NCBI RefSeq assembly: GCF_000315485.1
Contig: NZ_JH992940.1
Coordinates: 1,810,816 to 1,874,815 of the forward strand
Reading direction: 5' to 3'
DNA length: 64,000 nt
Origin: Bacteroides oleiciplenus YIT 12058
GTDB taxonomy: Bacteria; Bacteroidota; Bacteroidia; Bacteroidales; Bacteroidaceae
A program made the translations under genes and the position numbers. This document shows, piece by piece, positions 46,095 to 56,257 of this stretch. A model generated the notes under the pieces. It was given only the letters and a program-made list of their open reading frames with translations, was not told the origin of the DNA and searched no databases. Every line of letters begins with the position of its first letter. The stretch's first letter is position 1.

Positions 46095-46102
46095 TATTTT
46101 TG
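46095..46102 (+). promoter_or_regulatory. Internal promoter -7 box ahead of the GH28-PL11 fusion gene
   Basis: TATTTTTG fits TAnnTTTG and sits in the only sizeable gap (91 bases) of the lyase operon. Leader about 20 bases to the ATG at 46126. Confidence 0.5.
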
Positions 46103-46125
46103 CAATCGATGAAACAACTTATATC

Positions 46126-49100
46126 ATGAAAAAACCTTTTTTGAAATCTTTGGGGAGTATTGCAGCTATTACAATAATTGCCCTTGGACTATCAGGGGCT
46201 ATGCCTGCTCCAAAATACAAGACAGTAATTGTCAATGCACCTTTCCCGATGGAACCGATTAAGGAATTTATATTCCCTAATCGTGATTTCCCCATAAACA
46301 AGTATGGCGCCATAGCCGATGGAAAAACTAACAACACGAAAGCTATTGCCCGTGCCATTGCTGCTTGTAGTCGTGCCGGTGGTGGACGTGTAGTCGTTCC
46401 TGCCGGAGAATGGCTTACCGGACCGATTCATTTCAAGAGTAATGTCAATCTGCATCTATCAGAAAACGCTGTATTGCGGTTTACTGATAATCCTGACGAC
46501 TACCTACCTGCCGTAATGACTTCATGGGAAGGTATGGAATGTTATAATTACTCTCCACTGGTTTATGCCTTCGACTGTGAGAACATTGCCATTACCGGAA
46601 CCGGAACGCTTCAACCTATCATGGACACCTGGCGTAAATGGTTCAAACGCCCCCAACCTCATATGGACGCACTTGCAGAACTATACACAATGGCCTCAAC
46701 GGATGTTCCTGTGAAAGAAAGACAAATGGCCAAAGGAGAGAATCACCTACGACCGCACCTGATACACTTCAACAGATGCCAGAACGTATTGCTCGACCAG
46801 TTCAAGATTCGTGAAAGCCCTTTCTGGACTATTCATCTTTATTTGTGCGATGGCGGCATTGTTCGCAATCTGGATGTGCGCGCCCACGGACATAATAATG
46901 ATGGCGTCGATTTAGAAATGAGCCGCAACTTTTTAGTAGAAAATTGTAAATTCGACCAGGGGGATGATGCGGTAGTTATCAAGGCCGGACGTAATCAGGA
47001 TGCATGGCGGCTGGATACCCCATGTGAGAATATTGTTATCCGAAACTGCGATATCATAAAGGGACATACTTTGTTGGGTATCGGCAGTGAAATGTCAGGC
47101 GGAATCCGCAATGTATATATGCATGATTGTGCTGCGCCGGACTCTGTATTCCGCTTGTTCTTTGCCAAAACTAATCACCGCAGAGGAGGTTTCATTGAAA
47201 ACATTCACATGGAAAATGTGAAAGCAGGAAAGATGCAGCGTATACTGGAAATAGATACGGATGTACTTTACCAATGGCGCAATCTGGTGCCGACCTATGA
47301 AGAGCGGATTACACGTATCGATGGCTTGTACATGAACAATATATCCTGTGAACGTACCGAAGCCATTTATGATCTGAAAGGCGATGCCAAATTACCTGCA
47401 AAGAATGTGTTCATCAAGAATGTACATGCTGGTGAAGTCACCAAATTCATAAAGAATGTACAGAACGTTGAAAATGTAGTGGAAGAGAACATGACTTACG
47501 ACCGCTTCCGTAATGCTGCCAATGCTCCAGCTTACGATTACTCTAAACTACAAAAAGAAAAATTAGGAAGAGGTGTAGTTGCCATCCGGGAAAATCCTTC
47601 GGAAGTGGCGGTTTCCTGGCGTTATCTTTCTTCCGATCCGGAAAACACTGCTTTCAACCTCTACCGTGACGGAAAGAAGATCGCGGAAGTATCTGCCAGT
47701 ACCGGAACATTCTATCGCGATACCTATAAAAGCAAGAAAGCAGCAACTTATACAGTAAAACCGATAGTGAACGGGGCAGAAACAGGACACATCGAAGGGA
47801 CTTACACCCTACCTGCCAAGGCACCGATAGGATACATCAATATCCCCCTCGACACACCTGCAGACGGTGTAACTCCCTCAGGAGAAAAGTATACTTATAT
47901 GCCTAATGACGCTTCTATCGGTGATGTTGACGGTGACGGAGAATATGAAATCATCCTGAAATGGGACCCATCGAATGCGCATGATAACGCCCATGACGGC
48001 TACACGGGCAACGTACTCTTTGATTGTTACCGACTGACTGGTGAGAAACTATGGCGTATTGACATGGGACATAATGTTCGTGCAGGCGCCCACTATACCC
48101 AGTTCATGGTTTACGACTTCGATGGCGACGGACGTGCCGAAATCATTATGAAAACTTCCGACGGAACCGTCGATGGACAAGGAAATGTAATCGGCGATGC
48201 TTCTGCCGACTATCGCGAACCGGGTGACCCACGCCGCAATCAGGGCCGCATCCTGACTGGGAATGAATATCTCACTATATTCAACGGTCTAACGGGTGCA
48301 GCAATGAAAACCATAGATTATGTCCCTGAACGTGGGAATCTGGAAGATTGGGGAGATAACCGTGCCAACCGAAGCGACCGTTTTCTTGCAGCAGTGGCTT
48401 ATCTGGATGGCATTCGGCCAAGTGCAGTCATGTGCCGCGGTTATTACACCCGCACAGTACTTGCTGCTTTCGACTGGGATGGAAAAGACCTGAAACAGCG
48501 TTGGATATTCGACAGCAATACTCCAGGTAATGGAGCTTATGCAGGCCAGGGAAACCACAACCTCCGTGTAGCCGATGTTGATGGGGACGGGTGCGACGAA
48601 ATCATTTACGGTTCCTGTGCCATTGATAATAATGGAAAAGGTCTCTACTCCACCCGAATGGGACATGGAGATGCCATGCATCTGACTAAATTCTCTCCCA
48701 ACATGAAAGGGTTACAAGTATGGGATTGCCACGAAAACAAAAGAGATGGTTCAAGTTTCCGCAATGCAGCCACAGGCGAGGTCTTCTTCCAAGTAAAGAG
48801 TGGTATAGATGTAGGCCGTTGTATGGCAGCGGATATCGACCCAACGAACCCCGGCGTGGAAATGTGGTCATGGGAATCAAAAGGATTACGCAACATCAAG
48901 GGTGAAGTGGTCAATCCGAATATCAAGACCTTCTCCGTTAATATGGCTGTATGGTGGGATGGCGATTTGCTTCGTGAATTACTGGACAAGAATGTAGTTT
49001 CCAAATATGATTGGGAAGCCGGCATCTGCAAACCTTTGATAACCTTCACCGGAGCCGTATCAAACAATGGTACCAAAGCAAATCCCTGTCTGCAAGGTGA

Positions 49101-49332
49101 CATCACGGGTGACTGGCGCGAAGAAGTTCTTCTCCGTTCGGAAGATAATAAATCCCTCCGCCTCTATGTGTCTCCGATAGCAACCGATTACCGTTTCCAT
49201 ACCTTCCTGGAAGATCCCGTTTATCGAATCAGTATTGCGACACAAAATGTGGCTTATAACCAACCTAGCCAGCCCGGATTCTATTTTGGTCCGGATTTGA
49301 AAGGGAAGTTCAGAGGGTATGAATTTAAATAA
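46126..49332 (+). CDS. GH28-PL11 two-enzyme fusion for RG-I
   Basis: The 1068-residue exported protein joins two catalytic modules in one uninterrupted frame. Start at MKKPFLKSLGSIAAI (signal peptide). Residues about 50-465 are GH28: FPINKYGAIADGKTNNTKAI, HNNDGVDLEM (NTD block), DQGDDAVVIKAG (paired Asp) and GIGSEMSGG. From about 470 the PL11 module starts (KLGRGVVAIRENPSEVAVSWRY) with DVDGDGEYEIILKW, DFDGDGRAEIIMKTSDGT, DVDGDGCDEI and DITGDWREEVLLRS. One polypeptide could thus remove GalA and split the RG-I backbone by elimination. The expected stop-and-start between two genes is absent, and both modules look complete. Confidence 0.88.
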   Translation: MKKPFLKSLGSIAAITIIALGLSGAMPAPKYKTVIVNAPFPMEPIKEFIFPNRDFPINKYGAIADGKTNNTKAIARAIAACSRAGGGRVVVPAGEWLTGPIHFKSNVNLHLSENAVLRFTDNPDDYLPAVMTSWEGMECYNYSPLVYAFDCENIAITGTGTLQPIMDTWRKWFKRPQPHMDALAELYTMASTDVPVKERQMAKGENHLRPHLIHFNRCQNVLLDQFKIRESPFWTIHLYLCDGGIVRNLDVRAHGHNNDGVDLEMSRNFLVENCKFDQGDDAVVIKAGRNQDAWRLDTPCENIVIRNCDIIKGHTLLGIGSEMSGGIRNVYMHDCAAPDSVFRLFFAKTNHRRGGFIENIHMENVKAGKMQRILEIDTDVLYQWRNLVPTYEERITRIDGLYMNNISCERTEAIYDLKGDAKLPAKNVFIKNVHAGEVTKFIKNVQNVENVVEENMTYDRFRNAANAPAYDYSKLQKEKLGRGVVAIRENPSEVAVSWRYLSSDPENTAFNLYRDGKKIAEVSASTGTFYRDTYKSKKAATYTVKPIVNGAETGHIEGTYTLPAKAPIGYINIPLDTPADGVTPSGEKYTYMPNDASIGDVDGDGEYEIILKWDPSNAHDNAHDGYTGNVLFDCYRLTGEKLWRIDMGHNVRAGAHYTQFMVYDFDGDGRAEIIMKTSDGTVDGQGNVIGDASADYREPGDPRRNQGRILTGNEYLTIFNGLTGAAMKTIDYVPERGNLEDWGDNRANRSDRFLAAVAYLDGIRPSAVMCRGYYTRTVLAAFDWDGKDLKQRWIFDSNTPGNGAYAGQGNHNLRVADVDGDGCDEIIYGSCAIDNNGKGLYSTRMGHGDAMHLTKFSPNMKGLQVWDCHENKRDGSSFRNAATGEVFFQVKSGIDVGRCMAADIDPTNPGVEMWSWESKGLRNIKGEVVNPNIKTFSVNMAVWWDGDLLRELLDKNVVSKYDWEAGICKPLITFTGAVSNNGTKANPCLQGDITGDWREEVLLRSEDNKSLRLYVSPIATDYRFHTFLEDPVYRISIATQNVAYNQPSQPGFYFGPDLKGKFRGYEFK

Positions 49333-49380
49333 TAACCAGGATGCTAAACGATAAACCAACATCCCTAAACAATAAGAATT

Positions 49381-50787
49381 ATGAATATTAAGACACTTTG
49401 CATCACAGGTGCCTTGTTACTAACCGGCATCAGCGTTTATGCCCAGAAAAAGAAAGAAGTCATCAATGACTCAAATACCCCGTTGCACCTTCTGCAACCG
49501 GCTTATAAAGTTCCTTATAAAGCACTCACGACCAGCGAAGTGAAAACAGATCTCGACCGCATACTCCGCTACCTGGAAAAGACCACACCTACCCGTGTAG
49601 TAAGCGAAAAAACAGGGAAGGTAATCACCGATTACAATAATTTGCCTGCCGATGCTCAACTGGAACGCGGCGCTTTCCGCCTTGCAAGTTATGAATGGGG
49701 AGTTACTTACTCCGCCATGCTGGCTGCTGCCGAAGCTACCGGAGACGCCGACTACAAGAAATATGTGACGGACCGTTTCAACTTCCTGGCCGAAGTAGCC
49801 CCGCGCTTCCGCGAAATGCTTGAGAAGAATGGTACTACAGACCCACAAATGAAACAAATTCTGACTCCACATGCTCTTGATGATGCCGGAGCCGTTTGTG
49901 CTGCCATGATAAAAGCACAGTTACAAGATAAATCTCTCAACCTCTATCCGCTGATAGAGAACTACCTCGACTTCATCTTGAACAAAGAATACCGTCTTGC
50001 CGATGGAACATTTGCACGCACCCGTCCGCAACTCAATACACTGTGGCTGGACGATATGTTTATGGGAATTCCCCCTGTTGCCTGGTACTCGCAATTAGCT
50101 AAAGACAACCAGCAAAAGTATCTTGCCGAAGCTATCCGTCAGATATTCCAGTTTGCCGAACGGATGTGGGTTCCTGAGAAGAAATTGTTCCGCCATGGTT
50201 GGGTAGAGAGTATGCAAGACCATCCTGCTTTTCATTGGGGACGCGCCAATGGCTGGGCTTTGCTCACCATGACCGAAGTACTGGACGTGATGCCCGAAAA
50301 TCATCCCCAACGTGCCAAACTAATGGAACTTTTCCGTGAGCATGTCCGCGGATTGGCAGCCTGTCAAAGCGGAGAAGGTTTCTGGCATCAGCTACTCGAC
50401 CGCAATGACTCCTATCTAGAAACTTCGGCAACCGCTATTTATGTATATTGCATGGCTCACGGAATCAACAAAGGGTGGCTGGATGCACTGGCTTACGGGC
50501 CTGTAGCCCAATTGGGCTGGCATGCTGTTTCCACGCAAATCAATGCAGAAGGACAGGTAGAAGGCACTTGCGTAGGCACTGGTATGGCTTTCGACCCGGC
50601 ATTCTACTATTATCGTCCGGTCAATGTATATGCCGCCCATGGCTATGGCCCCGTGATATGGGCAGGAGCCGAAATGATTAATCTGCTGAACAAGCAACAC
50701 CCTAAAATGAATGACAGCGCCATACAATACTACTCTACCGAGCAGAAAACAACAGCACCTATTTTCAGTGTAAGCGAATCCAAATAA
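49381..50787 (+). CDS. GH105 unsaturated rhamnogalacturonyl hydrolase (second)
   Basis: The 468-residue exported protein has a signal peptide to about VYAQK. It has TLWLDDMFMGIPPVAW (catalytic Asp224/Asp225 region), HWGRANGWALLTMTEVLDV, SATAIYVYCMAHGINKGW and GTGMAFDPAFYYYRPVN, all GH105 blocks, but is about 90 residues longer than the GH105 at 8524-9651 and diverges from it. It releases the unsaturated uronate made by the three PL11 modules upstream. It lies 48 bases after the GH28-PL11 gene and 19 bases before rhaM. Confidence 0.87.
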   Translation: MNIKTLCITGALLLTGISVYAQKKKEVINDSNTPLHLLQPAYKVPYKALTTSEVKTDLDRILRYLEKTTPTRVVSEKTGKVITDYNNLPADAQLERGAFRLASYEWGVTYSAMLAAAEATGDADYKKYVTDRFNFLAEVAPRFREMLEKNGTTDPQMKQILTPHALDDAGAVCAAMIKAQLQDKSLNLYPLIENYLDFILNKEYRLADGTFARTRPQLNTLWLDDMFMGIPPVAWYSQLAKDNQQKYLAEAIRQIFQFAERMWVPEKKLFRHGWVESMQDHPAFHWGRANGWALLTMTEVLDVMPENHPQRAKLMELFREHVRGLAACQSGEGFWHQLLDRNDSYLETSATAIYVYCMAHGINKGWLDALAYGPVAQLGWHAVSTQINAEGQVEGTCVGTGMAFDPAFYYYRPVNVYAAHGYGPVIWAGAEMINLLNKQHPKMNDSAIQYYSTEQKTTAPIFSVSESK

Positions 50788-50806
50788 CCCTTAATAACAA
50801 TGTATC

Positions 50807-51121
50807 ATGAAAAGAGAAGCATTCAAAATGTTCCTGAAACCCGGCTTCGAAAAGGAATATGAAAAAAGACATGCAGCCATCTGGCCAGAATTAAAAAAGA
50901 TGTTGTCCGACGGCGGAGTATACGACTACTCCATCTACTGGGACAAAGATACGAATATCCTCTTTGCTTGTCAAAAGACGAAAGGTGAAGAGTCGTCACA
51001 GGATATGGGTACCAATCCCATTGTTCAAAAATGGTGGGATTATATGGCGGATATAATGGAGGTAAATCCTGACAACTCTCCGGTAACCATACCATTGCCG
51101 GAAGTTTTCCATATGGATTAA
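50807..51121 (+). CDS. rhaM: L-rhamnose mutarotase
   Basis: The 104-residue cytoplasmic enzyme interconverts alpha- and beta-L-rhamnose. It is recognised by KREAFKMFLKPGFEKEYEKRHAAIWPEL (His as the acid/base region) and KWWDYMADIMEVNPDNSP near the C-terminus; length is standard. It closes the lyase operon and links it to rhamnose catabolism: rhamnose freed from RG-I is released in one anomer and must mutarotate before isomerisation. A strong terminator follows directly. Confidence 0.92.
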   Translation: MKREAFKMFLKPGFEKEYEKRHAAIWPELKKMLSDGGVYDYSIYWDKDTNILFACQKTKGEESSQDMGTNPIVQKWWDYMADIMEVNPDNSPVTIPLPEVFHMD

Positions 51122-51127
51122 AAAAAC

Positions 51128-51164
51128 AAAAGTGCATTGAAGATCTGTTTCAATGCACTTTTTT
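51128..51164 (+). terminator. Terminator after rhaM
   Basis: A 14-bp perfect stem (51128-51141 with 51149-51162) has a seven-base loop and a T-run. It separates the lyase operon from the regulator gene. Confidence 0.88.
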
Positions 51165-51167
51165 CCG

Positions 51168-51175
51168 TATTTTTG
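51168..51175 (+). promoter_or_regulatory. Promoter -7 box for the hybrid regulator
   Basis: TATTTTTG fits TAnnTTTG, immediately after the rhaM terminator, about 25 bases ahead of the ATG at 51200. Confidence 0.5.
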
Positions 51176-51199
51176 TTACGTACTAATAATCTATGAAAT

Positions 51200-54100
51200 A
51201 TGAAAAAGCACTTTCTATTATTGTGCACATCCCTGTTTTGCCTTATTTTAAATTCTTCCGCATCTGTCGAAGTACGTTCCAACCATATGACGACTTCAGA
51301 CGGGCTACCCAACAACTCTGTCTGTTACATGTTTCAGGACAGCAAAGGATTCATCTGGATGGGCACTTTGAATGGACTCAGCCGCTACGACGGTAATTCA
51401 TTTGTCACCTTCTTGCCCGAAAGCGAATCAAGAAAAGGACGGATAGCATTGTCTACCAACCATGCCAGAACTATCAGTGAAGATAAAAACGGGCTTCTAT
51501 GGATAGAAACCTCCGGTGAGTTCTTCAATTGCTACGATTTAAAGAAAGACTGTTTTGTTGACTTCACCGGTTGTAACGAATACCGCCAGAATTACGACCG
51601 CAAAATAGAAGCGGACAACGGGGATATCTGGCTGTGGCAAAACAGAAATGGTTGTCGGCGGGTTACATACCAGAACAATACGTTTACTTCCGTAACCTAT
51701 AAAAAGAATAAAGGGAACTTACCATCGGACAGTGTTGCCTATGTATACCAAGACAAACAAGGGGGTATCTGGGTAGGAACAAATTACGGTGTATCCCAAA
51801 TTGTAGGTGACAAAAGCGTCATCGTTGAAAAGCACAATGCTTTCGCAGCCCAGTCTTTCGAGAAAAGCATCTTCTTCCTGTCAAACGGCGGCATCATCTC
51901 TAAAAAGGAAGGAAGTAATCCGACAACAACAGTCGCCCAACTTCCAAAGGAAAGAAACAATATCACCATATACGGAACACTTTGCCTGCAAAATGATTGG
52001 GTGATATTTACCTCTACCGGCGGATACATATTCGACATGAAAACATGCCAGGTCAGCCGCCAACCGGAACTGGATATCCGGAATGGCAATGTCCTGACCG
52101 ACAACCTCGGTAATTATTGGATTTACAACCATACAGGCAAAGTATGGTACGTGAATGCCAAGACGCGGGCCATCAAGACTCTCCAACTGAGCACTCCGGA
52201 TAAACTTAACTACGTGGATATGGAACGCTATCACGTGGTGCACGACTCTCGGGGAATTATCTGGATATCAACGTACGGGAACGGACTTTTTGCCTACAAC
52301 ACCTTTACGGAGGAACTCCAGCATTTCGATTTTCAGATTGATGGTTTCAGCCACATTAGTTCCAATTATCTGCAATATATCATGGAAGACAGTTCCGGTG
52401 CCATATGGGTCAGTTCCGAATATGCCGGAGTTACCCGCCTAACCATTCTGAACGAAGGTATACAGCGTATCTATCCGGAAGCCGTTTCCTTGTCAGACCG
52501 TTCAAATACCATACGAATGATAACCCGACTGAAAAACGATGAAATCTGCATCGGTACGCGGGGCGGAGGGGTGTATACCTATGATGTGCAAATGGAAACG
52601 CAAAAAAAGCAATATCATTTCACTTCCAACATATACGCGATAGCCGAAGACAATAACGGAACAGTATGGATGGGCAGCCGTGGAGACGGACTCTGCATAG
52701 ACGGTAAATGGTATGTAAACAAGAACGATGATGCTTCATCCATCTCTAACAATCACATCTTCACCCTATATTGCGACCGGAAAGGGCGAATGTGGGTAGG
52801 AACTTTCGGCGGCGGACTTGATTTAGCCATCAAGGGTGAGCATGGGTATACCTTCCGGCATTTTCTGAATAAAGGTTTCGGGCAGCAGCGGACACGTGCC
52901 ATTATGGAAGATAAGAATGGATGGATGTGGGTAGGTAACAGTGACGGAGTATATATATTCCAGCCTGACTCTCTGATAGCCGACTCAAACAACTATCTGA
53001 TATACAATTACAATAATGGAAAACTGCGCAGTAATGAAATAAAATGTATCTATCAGGATACTCAGGGGCACATCTGGATTGGTACATCGGGAGGTGGATT
53101 AAGCATGTGTACCCCGGAGAATGATTACAAAAACCTAAGTTTCAAGCATTACAGCACCAACAACGGATTAGTGAACAATATGGTTCAAGCCATTGCAGAA
53201 GACAAACAAGGAAAACTGTGGGTTTCAACAGAATATGGCATCTCGCGCTTCAATCTCGAAACGCAAACTTTTGATAACTTCTTCTTCTCTCCTTATACTT
53301 TAGGAGATGTCTATAGTGACAACAGTTCCTGCGTCAGCAAGGACGGCAGATTATTGTTCGGCACTAACTACGGGCTATTGGTTATCAACCCCGAACAAAT
53401 AGGAAAAGGCACTGTTCCTAATTCAGTTGTCACGTTCACCAACCTGCAAGTAAACGGAATATCCATGCGCCCAAGAGACATCGATTCGCCGCTGGTTAAT
53501 GCAATGATGTACACAGATGAAATCAAATTGAAGTATTTCCAAAACTCCTTTGTAATAGACTTCACCACATTTGACTATTCAGAAAGTAATAGCTATACCT
53601 ATACTTACCGTTTAGAGAACTATGACAAGGAATGGAGTAAGCCTTCTCCATTAAGTTTTGCTTCTTACAAAAATTTGCCGCCGGGCACATACAACCTACA
53701 CGTAAAAGTTTGTAATGCTACCGGTATTTCAGGAGATCAGGAAGCTATTCTAAAAATAATAGTAACCCCTCCTTTCTGGAAAACAAACTGGGCATTCCTT
53801 ACGTACACCTTATTGTTTTTAATTATACTCTACATTGCATATAGATTGGTACTGAATTTCAATCTCCTACGGAACAAAGTACAAGTAGAAAAGCAACTGA
53901 CGGAATACAAGTTGGTATTCTTCACTAATATCTCACATGAATTCCGTACACCTCTGACGTTGATACAAGGGGCCTTGGAGAAGATACAAGGTATGGAGAA
54001 GGTTCCCAAAGAAATGGCTAATTCTCTGAAAGTGATGAATAAAAGCACCCAACGTATGTTGCGTCTGATTAACCAGTTGCTGGAATTTCGGAAGATGCAG

Positions 54101-55498
54101 AATAATAAGCTAGCACTTTCTCTGGAAGAAACGGACGTTATGGGCTTTCTTCATGAAATCTTCCTGAGCTTCAAAGATACAGCAGCATCCAAAAATATGG
54201 ATTTCCGTTTTCAGCCTTCAGTGGCTTCCTACAAGATGTTCATTGATAAAGGGAATCTGGATAAAGTGGTTTATAACTTGCTTTCAAATGCTTTCAAATA
54301 CACCCCGAGTAATGGTAAAGTCACCCTGTCGGCTATTGTTGATGAAGAAAAGCAATGTCTGGAAATCTCCGTATCAGATACCGGTATCGGCATTGCCAAA
54401 GAAAAGCGGGGAGAACTATTCAAGCGTTTTATGCAAAGCAATTTTTCCAGTAATAGCACCGGGATAGGTCTGCACCTGACACATGAATTAGTAAACGTGC
54501 ATAAAGGTACTATCACTTATGATGAAAATCAAGGAGGTGGTTCCATCTTTACTGTCTTACTTCCTACAGCAACAAGCGTATACGAAGAGAAAGACTTCCT
54601 GATACCACACAATGCTTTCCTGGAAGAGAAATCCTACAAGAAAGGAAGCGAAGAAGAAACAGAGATTCCGGAGGTTAACGAAATAGAGGCAAGAGAGCCT
54701 TCCAATCCATACAGGTTGCTAATCATAGAGGATGACAATGATGTACGGGAGTTCCTGAAAGACGAATTCAAGCCTTACTTTGAAGTAGTGACCGAAGCAG
54801 ACGGACTCTCAGGTCTGGAACGTGCACGAACATATGATGCCGACCTCATCATTTGCGATGTATTGATGCCGGGACTGACTGGTTTTGAAGTAACCCGCAA
54901 ACTCAAAAGCGATTTCGATACTAGTCATATACCCATCATATTATTAACCGCAATGAGTTCGGCAGAGAATCACCTGAAAGGCGTAGAAAGCGGAGCAGAT
55001 GCATATATCACCAAGCCTTTCAGTCCCAAGTTATTGCTGGCAAGAGCTTTTCAGTTGATAAAACAGCGGGAGAAGTTACGGAAGAAGTTCTCGGACGAAC
55101 CTGGTATGATAACTCCCACTATCTGTACATCAGAAAAGGATAAGCAGTTTGCAGATAAGCTTCAATCCATTCTGGAACAACAGATTGGTAATAGTGAATT
55201 TGCAGTAGATGATCTGGCTTCGATTATGGGATTGGGACGCTCTACATTCTATCGCAAAGTGCGGGGAGTGACCGGCTATTCTCCCAATGAATACATGCGT
55301 ATCATCCGAATGAAGAAAGCTGCGGAACTGTTACTCGAAAACCGTTATACAGTGGCGGAAGTATCCTATAAAGTGGGTATTGAAGACCCATTCTATTTCA
55401 GCAAATGCTTCAAGAAGCAGTTTGGGCATTCGCCATCAGTATATCTGCGGGGGAAGAATGATGCGGAAGAAGGAAAGGAAGAGACAGCAGAAAAATGA
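51200..55498 (+). CDS. Hybrid two-component sensor histidine kinase / response regulator (HTCS)
   Basis: The 1432-residue one-protein regulatory system has a signal peptide (MKKHFLLLCTSLFCLILNSSA); periplasmic two-propeller sensor of Reg_prop repeats (about 30-740, for example QDSKGFIWMGTLNGLSRYDG, repeated WVGT motifs); Y_Y_Y domain (about 765-850); one membrane segment (about 863-885); HisKA with FTNISHEFRTPLTLI (phosphorylated His913); HATPase (SDTGIGIAKEKRGELF, GIGLHLTHE); receiver domain with Asp1220 (LIICDVLMPG); C-terminal AraC-type HTH (about 1310-1415). Such HTCS proteins bind a polysaccharide fragment in the periplasm and activate the matching locus. It follows the RG-I lyase operon, so RG-I oligosaccharide is the expected signal and the 11-bp-repeat elements the expected targets (inference). 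Confidence 0.94.
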   Translation: MKKHFLLLCTSLFCLILNSSASVEVRSNHMTTSDGLPNNSVCYMFQDSKGFIWMGTLNGLSRYDGNSFVTFLPESESRKGRIALSTNHARTISEDKNGLLWIETSGEFFNCYDLKKDCFVDFTGCNEYRQNYDRKIEADNGDIWLWQNRNGCRRVTYQNNTFTSVTYKKNKGNLPSDSVAYVYQDKQGGIWVGTNYGVSQIVGDKSVIVEKHNAFAAQSFEKSIFFLSNGGIISKKEGSNPTTTVAQLPKERNNITIYGTLCLQNDWVIFTSTGGYIFDMKTCQVSRQPELDIRNGNVLTDNLGNYWIYNHTGKVWYVNAKTRAIKTLQLSTPDKLNYVDMERYHVVHDSRGIIWISTYGNGLFAYNTFTEELQHFDFQIDGFSHISSNYLQYIMEDSSGAIWVSSEYAGVTRLTILNEGIQRIYPEAVSLSDRSNTIRMITRLKNDEICIGTRGGGVYTYDVQMETQKKQYHFTSNIYAIAEDNNGTVWMGSRGDGLCIDGKWYVNKNDDASSISNNHIFTLYCDRKGRMWVGTFGGGLDLAIKGEHGYTFRHFLNKGFGQQRTRAIMEDKNGWMWVGNSDGVYIFQPDSLIADSNNYLIYNYNNGKLRSNEIKCIYQDTQGHIWIGTSGGGLSMCTPENDYKNLSFKHYSTNNGLVNNMVQAIAEDKQGKLWVSTEYGISRFNLETQTFDNFFFSPYTLGDVYSDNSSCVSKDGRLLFGTNYGLLVINPEQIGKGTVPNSVVTFTNLQVNGISMRPRDIDSPLVNAMMYTDEIKLKYFQNSFVIDFTTFDYSESNSYTYTYRLENYDKEWSKPSPLSFASYKNLPPGTYNLHVKVCNATGISGDQEAILKIIVTPPFWKTNWAFLTYTLLFLIILYIAYRLVLNFNLLRNKVQVEKQLTEYKLVFFTNISHEFRTPLTLIQGALEKIQGMEKVPKEMANSLKVMNKSTQRMLRLINQLLEFRKMQNNKLALSLEETDVMGFLHEIFLSFKDTAASKNMDFRFQPSVASYKMFIDKGNLDKVVYNLLSNAFKYTPSNGKVTLSAIVDEEKQCLEISVSDTGIGIAKEKRGELFKRFMQSNFSSNSTGIGLHLTHELVNVHKGTITYDENQGGGSIFTVLLPTATSVYEEKDFLIPHNAFLEEKSYKKGSEEETEIPEVNEIEAREPSNPYRLLIIEDDNDVREFLKDEFKPYFEVVTEADGLSGLERARTYDADLIICDVLMPGLTGFEVTRKLKSDFDTSHIPIILLTAMSSAENHLKGVESGADAYITKPFSPKLLLARAFQLIKQREKLRKKFSDEPGMITPTICTSEKDKQFADKLQSILEQQIGNSEFAVDDLASIMGLGRSTFYRKVRGVTGYSPNEYMRIIRMKKAAELLLENRYTVAEVSYKVGIEDPFYFSKCFKKQFGHSPSVYLRGKNDAEEGKEETAEK

Positions 55499-55502
55499 TA
55501 AC

Positions 55503-55552
55503 TATATAACGAGAATGCCAGAAAATTTCTTTTCTGGCATTCTCGTTATATA
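55503..55552. terminator. Bidirectional terminator hairpin
   Basis: A perfect stem of about 23 bp with a four-base loop (TTTC) is centred at 55527; its core is GAGAATGCCAGAAAA with its complement. It lies between the converging HTCS and DUF4468 genes. Confidence 0.85.
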
Positions 55553-55570
55553 CATTGTTAACCAAAGTAA

Positions 55571-56257
55571 TTACCAATCATTATTTTCATTTCCAACAAG
55601 ACCATTCTTTGCTGCTTCTTCTATTTTATCCATGATAACATTTGAATAAGCATGTGTCATAACAAGTGCTTTAGAAGAACTTTTTTTAGCCTTGTACTCG
55701 TCTTTCTTTTGAAATGGAAAACATTTCTCAATAGCCCACATTTCAACAGATTTAGTTGCTTGTGTACCTCCAATAGCTCCCATTATACCACCACCGACAT
55801 ACTTATTAACATCATAATTTTGGACTGTGTAAGTAACACGAATTTTACCATCTTTAATATCTACTCTAATAATAGGGTGTATACTAATAACGTAGGAATT
55901 CATGCCACCTGTATGAGATGCAATGCCACTTATAAATCCTTTGCCAATAATCACACCAGATTCTTTATCATTAAGCTGAATAACTGCATCAGCATCATTA
56001 AATGTAGCAGTAAACCAATAATTAAGTGCAACATAAAGTTGCTCTTTTGTTTGTTCTCCACATTCAATGACCTGAACATAAGTCAATGAATTGTTTTTAT
56101 CCAATGAAACTTCTGTTCCCAGATTTTCAGCAGCTTCAGTCCATTTATCACCATACTTTTCAACTGCATACTTCTCAAGTTCTTCAGCACGCATCATCTG
56201 AGCACTTGCACATACCGCCATAAGACACGCCAATGTGCTAATAAAAAATCTTTTCAT
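55571..56257 (-). CDS. DUF4468 exported protein
   Basis: The 228-residue protein has a signal peptide (MKRFFISTLACLMAVCASAQ) and then a DUF4468-type TBP-like fold: LTYVQVIECGEQTKEQLYVALNYWF, DADAVIQLNDKESGVIIGKGFI and IRVDIKDGKIRVTYTVQNYDV. A C-terminal helix-rich segment follows. Function unknown; such proteins are common single genes in Bacteroides. No link to the RG-I locus is apparent. A -7 box (minus strand TATCTTTG, 56437-56444) suggests a leader of about 170 bases. Confidence 0.75.
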   Translation of the reverse strand: MKRFFISTLACLMAVCASAQMMRAEELEKYAVEKYGDKWTEAAENLGTEVSLDKNNSLTYVQVIECGEQTKEQLYVALNYWFTATFNDADAVIQLNDKESGVIIGKGFISGIASHTGGMNSYVISIHPIIRVDIKDGKIRVTYTVQNYDVNKYVGGGIMGAIGGTQATKSVEMWAIEKCFPFQKKDEYKAKKSSSKALVMTHAYSNVIMDKIEEAAKNGLVGNENNDW

